From positions 13,485,499-13,549,498 of the forward strand of contig NC_092565.1 of assembly GCF_037975245.1 (NCBI RefSeq): a stretch of DNA of 64,000 nt, given 5' to 3'. The translations under genes and the position numbers were made by a program. Shown here one piece after another: positions 35,500 through 49,729 of the stretch. The notes below the pieces were generated by a model. The model did not search any database. It saw nothing but the letters and a program-made list of their open reading frames with translations, and was not told where the DNA came from. The DNA is from Apostichopus japonicus (lineage: Eukaryota > Echinodermata > Holothuroidea > Aspidochirotida > Stichopodidae). Numbering within the stretch: the stretch's first letter is position 1; each line of letters starts with the position of its first letter.

Positions 35500-38400
35500 G
35501 CCAAGCCATCGCGCCACTGTATGGACTGAGATATTAGGCCGATTAACTAATACTTACAGCTCCCCATGAAGGCACGAGCTGTAAAAGATCGGCAAAAGAC
35601 GTGCGTCACCGGGGTTCGAACCACCGATGCAAAAGAGAGTCTCGCTCATCAGCTCCCACAGTGCGCCAAGCCATCGCGCCACTGTATGGACTGAGATATT
35701 AGGCCGATTAACTAATACTTACAGCTCCTCATGTAGGCACGAGCTGTAAAAGATCGGCAAAAGACGTACGTCACCGGGGTTCGAACCACCGATGCAAAAG
35801 AGAGTCTCGCTCATCAGCTCGCAAAGTGCGCCAGGCCATCGCGCCACTGTATGGACTGAGATATTAGGCCGATTAACTAATACTTACAGCTTTCCATGTA
35901 GGCACGAGCTGTAAGAGATCGGCAAAAGACGTGCGTCACCGGGGTTCGAACCACCGATGCAAAAGAGAGTCTCGCTCATCAGCTCGCACAGTGCCCCAAG
36001 CAATCGCGCCACTGTCTGGACTGAGATATTAGGCCGATTAACTAATACTTACAGCTCCCCATGTAGGCACGAGCTGTAAAAAATCGGCAAAAGACGTACG
36101 TCACCGGGGTTCGAACCACCGATGCAAAAGAGAGTCTCGCTCATCAGCTCGGACAGTGCGCCAAGCCATCGCGCCACTGTCTGGACTGAGATATTAGGCC
36201 GATTAACTAATACTTACAGCTCCCCATGTAGGCACGAGCTGTAAAAGATCGGCAAAAGACGTACGTCACCGGGGTTCGAATCACCGATGCAAAAGAGAGT
36301 CTCGCTCATCAGCTCGCACAGTGCGCCAAGCCATCGCGCCACTGTATGGACTGAGATATTAGGCCGATTAACTAATACTTACAGCTCCCCATGTAGGCAC
36401 GAGCTGTAAAAGATCGGCAAAAGACGTACGTCACCGGGGTTCGAATCACCGATGCAAAAGAGAGTCTCGCTCATCAGCTCGCACAGTGCGCCAAGCCATC
36501 GCGCCACTGTATGGACTGAGATATTAGGCCGATTAACTAATACTTACAGCTCCCCATGAAGGTACGAGCTGTAAAAGATCGGCAAAAGACGTGCGTCACC
36601 GGGGTTCGAACCACCGATGCAAAAGAGAGTCTCGCTCATCAGCTCGCACAGTGCGCCAAGCAATCGCGCCACTGTATGGACTGAGATATTAGGCCGATTA
36701 ACTAATACTTACAGCTCCCCATGTAGGCACGAGCTGTAAAAGATCGGCAAAAGACGTACGTCACCGGGGTTCGAACCACCGATGCAAAAGAGAGTCTCGC
36801 TCATCAGCTCGCACAGTGCGCCAGGCCATCGCGCCACTGTATGGACTGAGATATTAGGCCGATTAACTAATACTTACAGCTTTCCATGTAGGCACGAGCT
36901 GTAAAAGATCGGCAAAAGAAGTACGTCACCGGGGTTCGAACCACCGATGCAAAAGAAAGTCTCGCTCATCAGCTCGCACAGTGCGCCAGGTCATCGCGCC
37001 ACTGTATGGACTGAGATATTAGGCCGATTAACTAATACTTACAATTCCCCATGTAGGCACGAGCTGTAAAAGATCGGCAAAAGACGTGCGTCACCGGGGT
37101 TCGAAGCACCGATGCAAAAGAGAGTCTCGCTCATCAGCTCGCACAGTGCGCCAAGCCATCGCGCCACTGTATGGACTGAGATATTAGGCCGATTAACTAA
37201 TACTTACAGCTCCCCATGTAGGCACGAGCTGTAAAAGATCGGCAAAAGACGTACGTCACCGGGGTTCGAACCACCGATGCAAAAGAGAGTCTCGCTCATC
37301 AGCTCGGACAGTGCGCCAAGCCATCGCGCCACTGTCTGGACTGAGATATTAGGCCGATTAACTAATACTTACAGCTCCCCATGTAGGCACGAGCTGTAAA
37401 AGATCGGCAAAAGACGTACGTCACCGGGGTTCGAACCACCGATGCAAAAGAGAGTCTCGCTCATCAGCTCGGACAGTGCGCCAGGCCATCGCGCCACTGT
37501 ATGGACTGAGTTATTAGGCCGATTAACTAATACTTACAGCTCCCCATGTAGGCACGAGCTGTAAAAGATCGGCAAAAGACGTACGTCACCGGGGTTCGAA
37601 CCACCGATGCAAAAGAGAGTCTCGCTCATCAGCTCCCACAGTGCGCCAAGCAATCGCGCCACTGTATGGACTGAGATATTAGGCCGATTAACTAATACTT
37701 ACAGCTCCCCATGTAGGCACGAGCTGTAAAAGATCGGCAAAAGACGTACGTCACCGGGGTTCGAACCACCGATGCAAAAGAGAGTCTCGCTCATCAGCTC
37801 GGACAGTGCGCCAGGCCATCGCGCCACTGTATGGACTGAGATATTAGGCCGATTAACTAATACTTACAGCTTTCCATGTAGGCACGAGCTGTAAGAGATC
37901 GGCAAAAGACGTGCGTCACCGGGGTTCGAACCACCGATGCAAAAGAGAGTCTCGCTCATCAGCTCGCACAGTGCCCCAAGCAATCGCGCCACTGTATGGA
38001 CTGAGATATTAGGCCGATTAACTAATACTTACAGCTCCCCATGTAGGCACGAGCTGTAAAAAATCGGCAAAAGACGTACGTCACCGGGGTTCGAACCACC
38101 GATGCAAAAGAGAGTCTCGCTCATCAGCTCGGACAGTGCGCCAAGCCATCGCGCCACTGTCTGGACTGAGATATTAGGCCGATTAACTAATACTTACAGC
38201 TCCCCATGTAGGCACGAGCTGTAAAAGATCGGCAAAAGACGTACGTCACCGGGGTTCGAATCACCTATGCAAAAGAGAGTCTCGCTCATCAGCTCGCACA
38301 GTGCGCCAAGCCATCGCGCCACTGTATGGACTGAGATATTAGGCCGATTAACTAATACTTACAGCTCCCCATGAAGGCACGAGCTGTAAAAGATCGGCAA

Positions 38401-40350
38401 AAGACGTGCGTCACCGGGGTTCGAACCACCGATGCAAAAGAGAGTCTCGCTCATCAGCTCGCACAGTGCGCCAAGCAATCGCGCCACTGTATGGACTGAG
38501 ATATTAGGCCGATTAACTAATACTTACAGCTCCCCATGTAGGCACGAGCTGTAAAAGATCGGCAAAAGACGTACGTCACCGGGGTTCGAACCACCGATGC
38601 AAAAGAGAGTCTCGCTCATCAGCTCGCACAGTGCGCCAGGCCATCGCGCCACTGTATGGACTGAGATATTAGGCCGATTAACTAATACTTACAGCTTTCC
38701 ATGTAGGCACGAGCTGTAAAAGATCGGCAAAAGAAGTACGTCACCGGGGTTCGAACCACCGATGCAAAAGAAAGTCTCGCTCATCAGCTCGCACAGTGCG
38801 CCAGGTCATCGCGCCACTGTATGGACTGAGATATTAGGCCGATTAACTAATACTTACAATTCCCCATGTAGGCACGAGCTGTAAAAGATCGGCAAAAGAC
38901 GTGCGTCACCGGGGTTCGAAGCACCGATGCAAAAGAGAGTCTCGCTCATCAGCTCGCACAGTGCGCCAAGCCATCGCGCCACTGTATGGACTGAGATATT
39001 AGGCCGATTAACTAATACTTACAGCTCCCCATGAAGGCACGAGCTGTAAAAGATCGGCAAAAGACGTACGTCACCGGGGTTCGAACCACCGATGCAAAAG
39101 AGAGTCTCGCTCATCAGCTCGGACAGTGCGCCAAGCCATCGCGCCACTGTCTGGACTGAGATATTAGGCCGATTAACTAATACTTACAGCTCCCCATGTA
39201 GGCACGAGCTGTAAAAGATCGGCAAAAGACGTACGTCACCGGGGTTCGAACCACCGATGCAAAAGAGAGTCTCGCTCATCAGCTCGGACAGTGCGCCAGG
39301 CCATCGCGCCACTGTATGGACTGAGTTATTAGGCCGATTAACTAATACTTACAGCTCCCCATGTAGGCACGAGCTGTAAAAGATCGGCAAAAGTCGTACG
39401 TCACCGGGGTTCGAACCACCGATGCAAAAGAGAGTCTCGCTCATCAGCTCGTACAGTGCGCCAAGCCATCGCGCCACTGTATGGACTGAGATATTAGGCC
39501 GATTAACTAATACTTACAGCTCCCCATGTAGGCACGAGCTGTAAAAGATCGGCAAAAGACGTACGTCACCGGGGTTCGAACCACCGATGCAAAAGAGAGT
39601 CTCGCTCATCAGCTCGGACAGTGCGCCAGGCCATCGCGCCACTGTATGGACTGAGATATTAGGCCGATTAACTAATACTTACAGCTCCCCATGTAGGCAC
39701 GAGCTGTAAAAGATCGGCAAAAGACGTACGTCACCGGGGTTCGAACCACCGATGCAAAAGAGAGTCTCGCTCATCAGCTCGCACAGTGCGCCAGGCCATC
39801 GCGCCACTGTATGGACTGAGATATTAGGCCGATTAACTAATACTTACAGCTCCCCATGTAGGCACGAGCTGTAAAAGATCGGCAAAAGACGTACGTCACC
39901 GGGGTTCGAACCACCGATGCAAAAGAGAGTCTCGCTCATCAGCTCGGACAGTGCGCCAGGCCATCGCGCCACTGTATGGACTGAGATATTAGGCCGATTA
40001 ACTAATACTTACAGCTCCCCATGTAGGCACGAGCTGTAAAAGATCGGCAAAAGACGTACGTCACCGGGGTTCGAACCACCGATGCAAAAGAGAGTCTCGC
40101 TCATCAGCTCGGACAGTGCGCCAGGCCATCGCGCCACTGTATGGACTGAGTTATTAGGCCGATTAACTAATACTTACAGCTCCCCATGTAGGCACGAGCT
40201 GTAAAAGATCGGCAAAAGACGTACGTCACCGGGGTTCGAACCACCGATGCAAAAGAGAGTCTCGCTCATCAGCTGGTACAGTGCGCCAAGCCATCGCGCC
40301 ACTGTATGGACTGAGATATTAGGCCGATTAACTAATACTTACAGCTCCCC
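35500..40350. repeat. Higher-order block of 1815-1980 bp units
   Basis: Marker agctttccatg occurs near 35891, 36881, 37871 and 38696 (spacings 990, 990 and 825). gtgccccaagcaatcg recurs 1980 bp apart (about 35991 and 37971). aagaagtacg recurs 1815 bp apart (36916 and 38731). ctgagttatt recurs near 37511, 39326 and 40151 (1815 and 825). Confidence 0.85.
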
Positions 40351-43300
40351 ATGTAGGCACGAGCTGTAAAAGATCGGCAAAAGACGTACGTCACCGGGGT
40401 TCGAACCACCGATGCAAAAGAGAGTCTCGCTCATCAGCTCGGACAGTGCGCCAGGCCATCGCGCCACTGTATGGACTGAGATATTAGGCCGATTAACTAA
40501 TACTTACAGCTCCCCATGTAGGCACGAGCTGTAAAAGATCGGCAAAAGACGTACGTCACCGGGGTTCGAACCACCGATGCAAAAGAGAGTCTCGCTCATC
40601 AGCTCGCACAGTGCGCCAGGCCATCGCGCCACTGTATGGACTGAGATATTAGGCCGATTAACTAATACTTACAGCTCCCCATGTAGGCACGAGCTGTAAA
40701 AGATCGGCAAAAGACGTACGTCACCGGGGTTCGAACCACCGATGCAAAAGAGAGTCTCGCTCATCAGCTCGCACAGTGCGCCAGGCCATCGCGCCACTGT
40801 ATGGACTGAGATATTAGGCCGATTAACTAATACTTACAGCTCCCCATGTAGGCACGAGCTGTAAAAGATCGGCAAAAGACGTGCGTCACCGGGGTTCGAA
40901 CCACCGATGCAAAAGAGAGTCTCGCTCATCAGCTCGCACAGTGCGCAAAGCCATCGCGCCACTGTATGGACTGAGATATTAGGCCGATTAACTAATACTT
41001 ACAGCTCCCCATGTAGGCACGAGCTGTAAAAGATCGGCAAAAGACGTGCGTCACCGGGGTTCGAACCAGCGATGCAAAAGAGAGTCTCGCTCATCAGCTC
41101 GCACAGTGCGTCAAGCCATCGCGCCACTGTATGGACTGAGATATTAGGCCGATTAACTAATACTTACAGCTCCCCATGTAGGCACGAGCTGTAAAAGATC
41201 GGCAAAAGACGTACGTCACCGGGGTTCGAACCACCGATGCAAAAGAGAGTCTCGCTCATCAGCTCGGACAGTGCGCCAGGCCATCGCGCCACTGTATGGA
41301 CTGAGATATTAGGCCGATTAACTAATACTTACAGCTCCCCATGTAGGCACGAGCTGTAAAAGATCGGCAAAAGACGTGCGTCACCGGGGTTCGAACCACC
41401 GATGCAAAAGAGAGTCTCGCTCATCAGCTCGCACAGTGCGTCAAGCCATCGCGCCACTGTCTGGACTGAGATATTAGGCCGATTAACTAATACTTACAGC
41501 TCCCCATGTAGGCACGAGCTGTAAAAGATCGGCAAAAGACGTACGTCACCGGGGTTCGAACCACCGATGCAAAAGAGAGTCTCGCTCATCAGCTCGCACA
41601 GTGCGCCAGGCCATCGCGCCACTGTCTGGACTGAGATATTAGGCCGATTAACTAATACTTACAGCTCCCCATGTAGGCACGAGCTGTAAAAGATCGGCAA
41701 AAGACGTACGTCACCGGGGTTCGAACCACCGATGCAAAAGAGAGTCTCGCTCATCAGCTCGCACAGTGCGCCAAGCCATCGCGCCACTGTATGGACTGAG
41801 ATATTAGGCCGATTAACTAATACTTACAGCTCCCCATGTAGGCACGAGCTGTAAGAGATCGGCAGAAGACGTACGTCACCGGGGTTCGAACCACCGATGC
41901 AAAAGAGAGTCTCGCTCATCAGCTCGCACAGTGCGCCAAGCCATCGCGCCACTGTATGGACTGAGATATTAGGCCGATTAACTAATACTTACAGCTCCCC
42001 ATGTAGGCACGAGCTGTAAAAGATCGGCAAAAGACGTGCGTCACCGGGGTTCGAACCACCGATGCAAAAGAGAGTCTCGCTCATCAGCTCGCACAGTGCG
42101 CCAAGCCATCGCGCCACTGTATGGACTGAGATATTAGGCCGATTAACTAATACTTACAGCTCCCCATGTATGCACGAGCTGTAAAAGATCGGCAAAAGAC
42201 GTGCGTCACCGGGGTTCGAACCACCGATGCAAAAGAGAGTCTCGCTCATCAGCTCGCACAGTGCGCCAAGCCATCGCGCCACTGTATGGACTGAGATATT
42301 AGGCCGATCAACTAATACTTACAGCTCCCCATGTAGGCACGAGCTGTAAAAGATCGGCAAAAGACGTGCGTCACCGGGGTTCGAACCACCGATGCAAAAG
42401 AGAATCTCGCTCATCAGCTCGCACAGTGCGCCAAGCCATCGCGCCACTGTATGGACTGAGATATTAGGCCGATTAACTAATACTTACAGCTCCCCATGTA
42501 GGCACGAGCTGTAAAAGATCGGCAAAAGACGTGCGTCACCGTGGTTCGAACCACCGATGCAAAAGAGAGTCTCGCTCATCAGCTCGCACAGTGCGCCAAG
42601 CCATCGCGCCACTATATGGACTGAGATATTAGGCCGATTAACTAATACTTACAGCTCCCCACGTAGACACGAGCTGTAAAAGATCGGCAAAAGACGTGCG
42701 TCACCGGGGTTCGAACCACCGATGCAAAAGAGAGTCTCGCTCATCATCTCGCACAGTGCGCCAAGCCATCGCGCCACTGTATGGACTGAGATATTAGGCC
42801 GATTAACTAATACTTACAGCTCCCCACGTAGGCACGAGCTGTAAAAGATCGGCAAAAGACGTGCGTCACCGGGGTTCGAACCACCGATGCAAAAGAGAGT
42901 CTCGCTCATCAGCTCGCACAGTGCGCCAAGCCATCGCGCCACTGTATGGACTGAGATATTAGGCCGATTAACTAATACTTACAGCTCCCCACGTAGGCAC
43001 GAGCTGTAAAAGATCGGCAAAAGACGTGCGTCACCGGGGTTCGAACCACCGATGCAAAAGAGAGTCTCGCTCATCAGCTCGCACAGTGCGCCAAGCCATC
43101 GCGCCACTGTATGGACTGAGATATTAGGCCGATTAACTAATACTTACAGCTCCCCACGTAGGCACGAGCTGTAAAAGATCGGCAAAAGACGTGCGTCACC
43201 GGGGTTCGAACCACCGATGCAAAAGAGAGTCTCGCTCATCAGCTCGCACAGTGCGCCAAGCCATCGCGCCACTGTATGGACTGAGATATTAGGCCGATTA

Positions 43301-44199
43301 ACTAATACTTACAGCTCCCCACGTAGGCACGAGCTGTAAAAGATCGGCAAAAGACGTGCGTCACCGGGGTTCGAACCACCGATGCAAAAGAGAGTCTCGC
43401 TCATCAGCACGCACAGTGCGCCAAGCCATCGCGCCACTGTATGGACTGAGATATTAGGCCGATTAACTAATACTTACAGCTCCCCATGTAGGCACGAGCT
43501 GTAAAAGATCGGCAAAAGACGTGCGTCACCGGGGTTCGAACCACCGATGCAAAAGAGAGTTTCGCTCATCAGCTCGCACAGTGCGCCAAGCCATCGCGCC
43601 ACTGTATGGACTGAGATATTAGGCCGATTAACTAATACTTACAGCTCCCCATGTAGGCACGAGCTGTAAAAGATCGGCCAAAGACGTGCGTCACCGGGGT
43701 TCGAACCACCGATGCAAAAGAGAGTCTCGCTCATCAGCACGTACAGTGCGCCAAGCCATCGCGCCACTGTATGGACTGAGATATTAGGCCGATTAACTAA
43801 TACTTACAGCTCCCCATGTAGGCACGAGCTGTAAAAGATCGGCAAAAGACGTGCGTCACCGGGGTTCGAACCACCGATGCAAAAGAGAGTCTCGCTCACC
43901 AGCTCGCACAGTGCGCCAAGCCATCGCGCCACTGTATGGACTGAGATATAAGGCCGATTAACTAATACTTACAGCTCCCCATGTAGGCACGAGCTGTAAA
44001 AGATCGGCAAAAGACGTGCGTCACCGGGGTTCGAACCACCGATGCAAAAGAGAGTCTCGCTCATCAGCTCGCACAGTGCGCCAGGCCATCGCGCCACTGT
44101 ATGGACTGAGATATTAGGCCGATTAACTAATACTTACAGCTCCCCATGTAGGCACGAGCTGTAAAAGATCGGCAAAAGACGTGCGTCACCGGGGTTCGA

Positions 44200-47100
44200 A
44201 CCACCGATGCAAAAGAGAGTCTCGCTCATCAGCTCGCACAGTGCGCCAAGCCATCGCGCCACTGCATGGACTGAGATATTAGGCCGATTAACTAAGACTT
44301 ACAGCTCCCCATGTAGGCACGAGCTGTTAAAGATCGGCAAAAGACGTGCGTCACCGGGGTTCGAACCAGCGATGCAAAAGAGAGTCTCGCTCATCAGCTC
44401 GCACAGTGCGCCAAGCCATCGCGCCACTGTATGGACTGAGATATTAAGCCGATTAACTAATACTTACAGCTCCCCATGTAGGCACGAGCTGTAAAAGATC
44501 GGCAAAAGACGTGCGTCACCGGGGTTCGAACCAGCGATGCAAAAGAGAGTCTCGCTCATCAGCTCGCACAGTGCGCCAAGCCATCGCGCCACTGTATGGA
44601 CTGAGATATTAGGCCGATTAACTAATACTTACAGCTCCCCATGTAGGCACGAGCTGTAAAAGATCGGCAAAAGACGTGCGTCACCGGGGTTCGAACCACC
44701 GATGCAAAAGAGAGTCTCGCTCATCAGCTCGCACAGTGCGCCAAGCCATCGCGCCACTGTATGGACTGAGATATTAGGCCGATTAACTAATACTTACAGC
44801 TCCCCATGTAGGCACGAGCTGTAAAAGATCGGCAAAAGACGTGCGTCACCGGGGTTCGAACCAGCGATTCAAAAGAGAGTCTCGCTCATCAGCTCGCACA
44901 GTGCGCCAAGCCATCGCGCCACTGTATGGACTGAGATATTAGGCCGATTAACTAATACTTACAGCTCCCCATGTAGGCACGAGCTGTAAAAGATCGGCAA
45001 AAGACGTGCGTCACCGGGGTTCGAACCAGCGATGCAAAAGAGAGTCTCGCTCATCAGCTCGCACAGTGCGCCAAGCCATCGCGCCACTGTATGGACTGAG
45101 ATATTAGGCCGATTAACTAATACTTACAGCTCCCCATGTAGGCACGAGCTGTAAAAGATCGGCAAAAGACGTGCGTCACCGGGGTTCGAACCACCGATGC
45201 AAAAGAGAGTCTCGCTCATCAGCTCGCACAGTGCGCCAAGCCATCGCGCCACTGTATGGACTGAGATATTAGGCCGATGAACTAATACTTACAGCTCCCC
45301 ATGTAGGCACGAGCTGTAAAAGATCGGCAAAAGACGTGCGTCACCGGGGTTCGAACCAGCGATGCAAAAGAGAGTCTCGCTCATCAGCTCGCACAGTGCG
45401 CCAAGCCATCGCGCCACTGTATGGACTGAGATATTAGGCCGATTAACTAATACTTACAGCTCCCCATGTAGGCACGAGCTGTAAAAGATCGGCAAAAGAC
45501 GTGCGTCACCGTGGTTCGAACCACCGATGCAAAAGAGAGTCTCGCTCACCAGCTCGCACAGTGCGCCAAGCCATCGCGCCACTGTATGGACTGAGATATT
45601 AGGCCGATTAACTAATACTTACAGCTCCCCATGTAGGCACGAGCTGTAAAAGATCGGCAAAAGACGTGCGTCACCGGGGTTCGAACCACCGATGCAAAAG
45701 AGAGTCTCGCTCATCAGCTCGCACAGTGCGCCAAGCCATCGCGCCACTGCATGGACTGAGATATTAGGCCGATTAACTAAGACTTACAGCTCCCCATGTA
45801 GGCACGAGCTGTAAAAGATCGGCAAAAGACGTGCGTCACCGGGGTTCGAACCACCGATGCAAAAGAGAGTCTCGCTCATCAGCTCGCACAGTGCGCCAAG
45901 CCATCGCGCCACTGCATGGACTGAGATATTAAGCCGATTAACTAAGACTTACAGCTCCCCATGTAGGCTCGAGCTGTTAAAGATCGGCAAAAGACGTGCG
46001 TCACCGGGGTTCGAACCAGCGATGCAAAAGAGAGTCTCGCTCATCAGCTCGCACAGTGCGCCAAGCCATCGCGCCACTGTATGGACTGAGATATTAAGCC
46101 GATTAACTAATACTTACAGCTCCCCATGTAGGCACGAGCTGTAAAAGATCGGAAAAAGACGTGCGTCACCGGGGTTCGAACCAGCGATGCAAAAGAGAGT
46201 CTCGCTCATCAGCTCGCACAGTGCGCCAAGCCATCGCGCCACTGTATGGACTGAGATATTAGGCCGATTAACTAATACTTACAGCTCCCCATGTAGGCAC
46301 GAGCTGTAAAAGATCGGCAAAAGACGTGCGTCACCGGGGTTCGAACCAGCGATGCAAAAGAGAGTCTCGCTCATCAGCTCGCACAGTGCGCCAAGCCATC
46401 GCGCCACTGTATGGACTGAGATATTAGGCCGATTAACTAATACTTACAGCTCCCCATGTAGGCACGAGCTGTAAAAGATCGGCAAAAGACGTGCGTCACC
46501 GGGGTTCGAACCAGCGATGCAAAAGAGAGTCTCGCTCATCAGCTCGCACAGTGCGCCAAGCCATCGCGCCACTGTATGGACTGAGATATTAGGCCGATTA
46601 ACTAATACTTACAGCTCCCCATGTAGGCACGAGCTGTAAAAGATCGGCAAAAGACGTGCGTCACCGGGGTTCGAACCAGCGATGCAAAAGAGAGTCTCGC
46701 TCATCAGCTCGCACATACGCCAAGCCATCGCGCCACTGTATGGACTGAGATATTAGGCCGATTAACTAATACTTACAGCTCCCCATGTAGGCACGAGCTG
46801 TAAAAGATCGGCAAAAGACGTGCGTCACCGGGGTTCGAACCACCGATGCAAAAGAGAGTCTCGCTCATCAGCTCGCACAGTGCGCCAAGCCATCGCGCCA
46901 CTGTATGGACTGAGATATTAGGCCGATTAACTAATACTTACAGCTCCCCATGTAGGCACGAGCTGTAAAAGATCGGCAAAAGTCGTGCGTCACCGGGGTT
47001 CGAACCACCGATGCAAAAGAGAGTCTCGCTCATCAGCACGTACAGTGCGCCAAGCCATCGCGCCACTGTATGGACTGAGATATTAGGCCGATTAACTAAT

Positions 47101-48800
47101 ACTTACAGCTCCCCATGTAGGCACGAGCTGTAAAAGATCGGCAAAAGACGTGCGTCACCGGGGTTCGAACCACCGATGCAAAAGAGAGTCTCGCTCACCA
47201 GCTCGCACAGTGCGCCAAGCCATCGCGCCACTGTATGGACTGAGATATTAGGCCGATTAACTAATACTTACAGCTCCCCATGTAGGCACGAGCTGTAAAA
47301 GATCGGCAAAAGACGTGCGTCACCGGGGTTCGAACCACCGATGCAAAAGAGAGTCTCGCTCACCAGCTCGCACAGTGCGCCAAGCCATCGCGCCACTGTA
47401 TGGACTGAGATATTAGGCCGATTAACTAATACTTACAGCTCCCCATGTAGGCACGAGCTGTAAAAGATCGGCAAAAGACGTGCGTCACCGGGGTTCGAAC
47501 CACCGATGCAAAAGAGAGTCTCGCTCATCAGCTCGCACAGTGCGCCAAGCCATCGCGCCACTGTATGGACTGAGATATTAGGCCGAATAACTAATACTTA
47601 CAGCTCCCCATGTAGGCACGAGCTGTAAAAGATCGGCAAAAGTCGTGCGTCACCGGGGTTCGAACCACCGATGCAAAAGAGAGTCTCGCTCATCAGCACG
47701 TACAGTGCGCCAAGCCATCGCGCCACTGTATGGACTGAGATATTAGGCCGATTAACTAATACTTACAGCTCCCCATGTAGGCACGAGCTGTAAAAGATCG
47801 GCAAAAGACGTGCGTCACCGGGGTTCGAACCACCGATGCAAAAGAGAGTCTCGCTCACCAGCTCGCACAGTGCGCCAAGCCATCGCGCCACTGTATGGAC
47901 TGAGATATTAGGCCGATTAACTAATACTTACAGCTCCCCATGTAGGCACGAGCTGTAAAAGATCGCCCAAAGACGTGCGTCACCGGGGTTCGAACCAGCG
48001 ATGCAAAAGAGAGTCTCGCTCACCAGCTCGCACAGTGCGCCAAGCCATCGCGCCACTGAATGGACTGAGATATTAGGCCGATTAACTAATACTTACAGCT
48101 CCCCATGTAGGCACGAGCTGTAAAAGATCGGCAAAAGACGTGCGTCACCGGGGTTCGAACCACCGATGCAAAAGAGAGTCTCGCTCATCAGCTCGCACAG
48201 TGCGCCAGGCCATCGCGCCACTGTATGGACTGAGATATTAGGCCGATTAACTAATACTTACAGCTCCCCATGTAGGCACGAGCTGTAAAAGATCGGCAAA
48301 AGACGTGCGTCACCGGGGTTCGAACCACCGATGCAAAAGAGAGTCTCGCTCATCAGCACGCACAGTGCGCCAAGCCATCGCGCCACTGTCTGGACTGAGA
48401 TATTAGGCCGATTAACTAAGACTTACAGCTCCCCATGTAGGCACGAGCTGTAAAAGATCGGCAAAAGACGTGCGTCACCGGGGTTCGAACCACCGATGCA
48501 AAAGAGAGTCTCGCTCATCAGCTCGCACAGTGCGCCAAGCCATCGCGCCACTGCATGGACTGAGATATTAGGCCGATTAACTAAGACTTACAGCTCCCCA
48601 TGTAGGCACGAGCTGTTAAAGATCGGCAAAAGACGTGCGTCACCGGGGTTCGAACCACCGATGCAAAAGAGAGTCTCGCTCATCAGCTCGCACAGTGCGC
48701 AAAGCCATCGCGCCACTGTATGGACTGAGATATTAGGCCGATTAACTAATACTTACAGCTCCCCATGTAGGCACGAGCTGTAAAAGATCGGCAAAAGACG
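44200..48800. repeat. 1650-bp related block marked by ctgcatgg/ctaagactt
   Basis: The two-monomer signature actgcatgga, ctaagactta and gctgttaaag occurs at 44261, 45911 and 48550. The spacings are 1650 bp and 2639 bp (16 monomers minus one base). The missing base is explained by the rearranged gcacatacgcc near 46711. Stop-losing gctgttaaag in these copies creates the ~95-codon plus-strand open frames. Confidence 0.82.
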
Positions 48801-49729
48801 TGCGTCACCGGGGTTCGAACCAGCGATGCAAAAGAGAGTCTCGCTCATCAGCTCGCACAGTGCGCCAAGCCATCGCGCCACTGTATGGACTGAGATATTA
48901 AGCCGATTAACTAATACTTACAGCTCCCCATGTAGGCACGAGCTGTAAAAGATCGGCAAAAGACGTGCGTCACCGGGGTTCGAACCAGCGATGCAAAAGA
49001 GAGTCTCGCTCATCAGCTCGCACAGTGCGCCAAGCCATCGCGCCACTGTATGGACTGAGATATTAGGCCGATTAACTAATACTTACAGCTCCCCATGTAG
49101 GCACGAGCTGTAAAAGATCGGCAAAAGACGTGCGTCACCGGGGTTCGAACCAGCGATGCAAAAGAGAGTCTCGCTCATCAGCTCGCACAGTGCGCCAAGC
49201 CATCGCGCCACTGTATGGACTGGGATATTAGGCCGATTTACTAATACTTACAGCTCCCCATGTAGGCACGAGCTGTAAAAGATCGGCAAAAGACGTGCTT
49301 CACCGGGGTTCGAACCAGCGATGCAAAAGAGAGTCTCGCTCATCAGCTCGCACAGTGCGCCAAGCCATCGCGCCACTGTCTGGACTGGGATATTAGGCCG
49401 ATTAACTAATACTTACAGCTCCCCATGTAGGCACGAGCTGTAAAAGATCGGCAAAAGACGTGCGTCACCGGGGTTCGAACCACCGATGCAAAAGAGAGTC
49501 TCGCTCATCAGCTCGCACAGTGCGCCAAGCCATCGCGCCACTGTCTGGACTGGGATATTAGGCCGATTAACTAATACTTACAGCTCCCCATGTAGGCACG
49601 AGCTGTAAAAGATCGGCAAAAGACGTGCGTCACCGGGGTTCGAACCACCGATGCAAAAGAGAGTCTCGCTCATCAGCTCGCACAGTGCGCCAAGCCATCG
49701 CGCCACTGTCTGGACTGGGATATTAGGCC

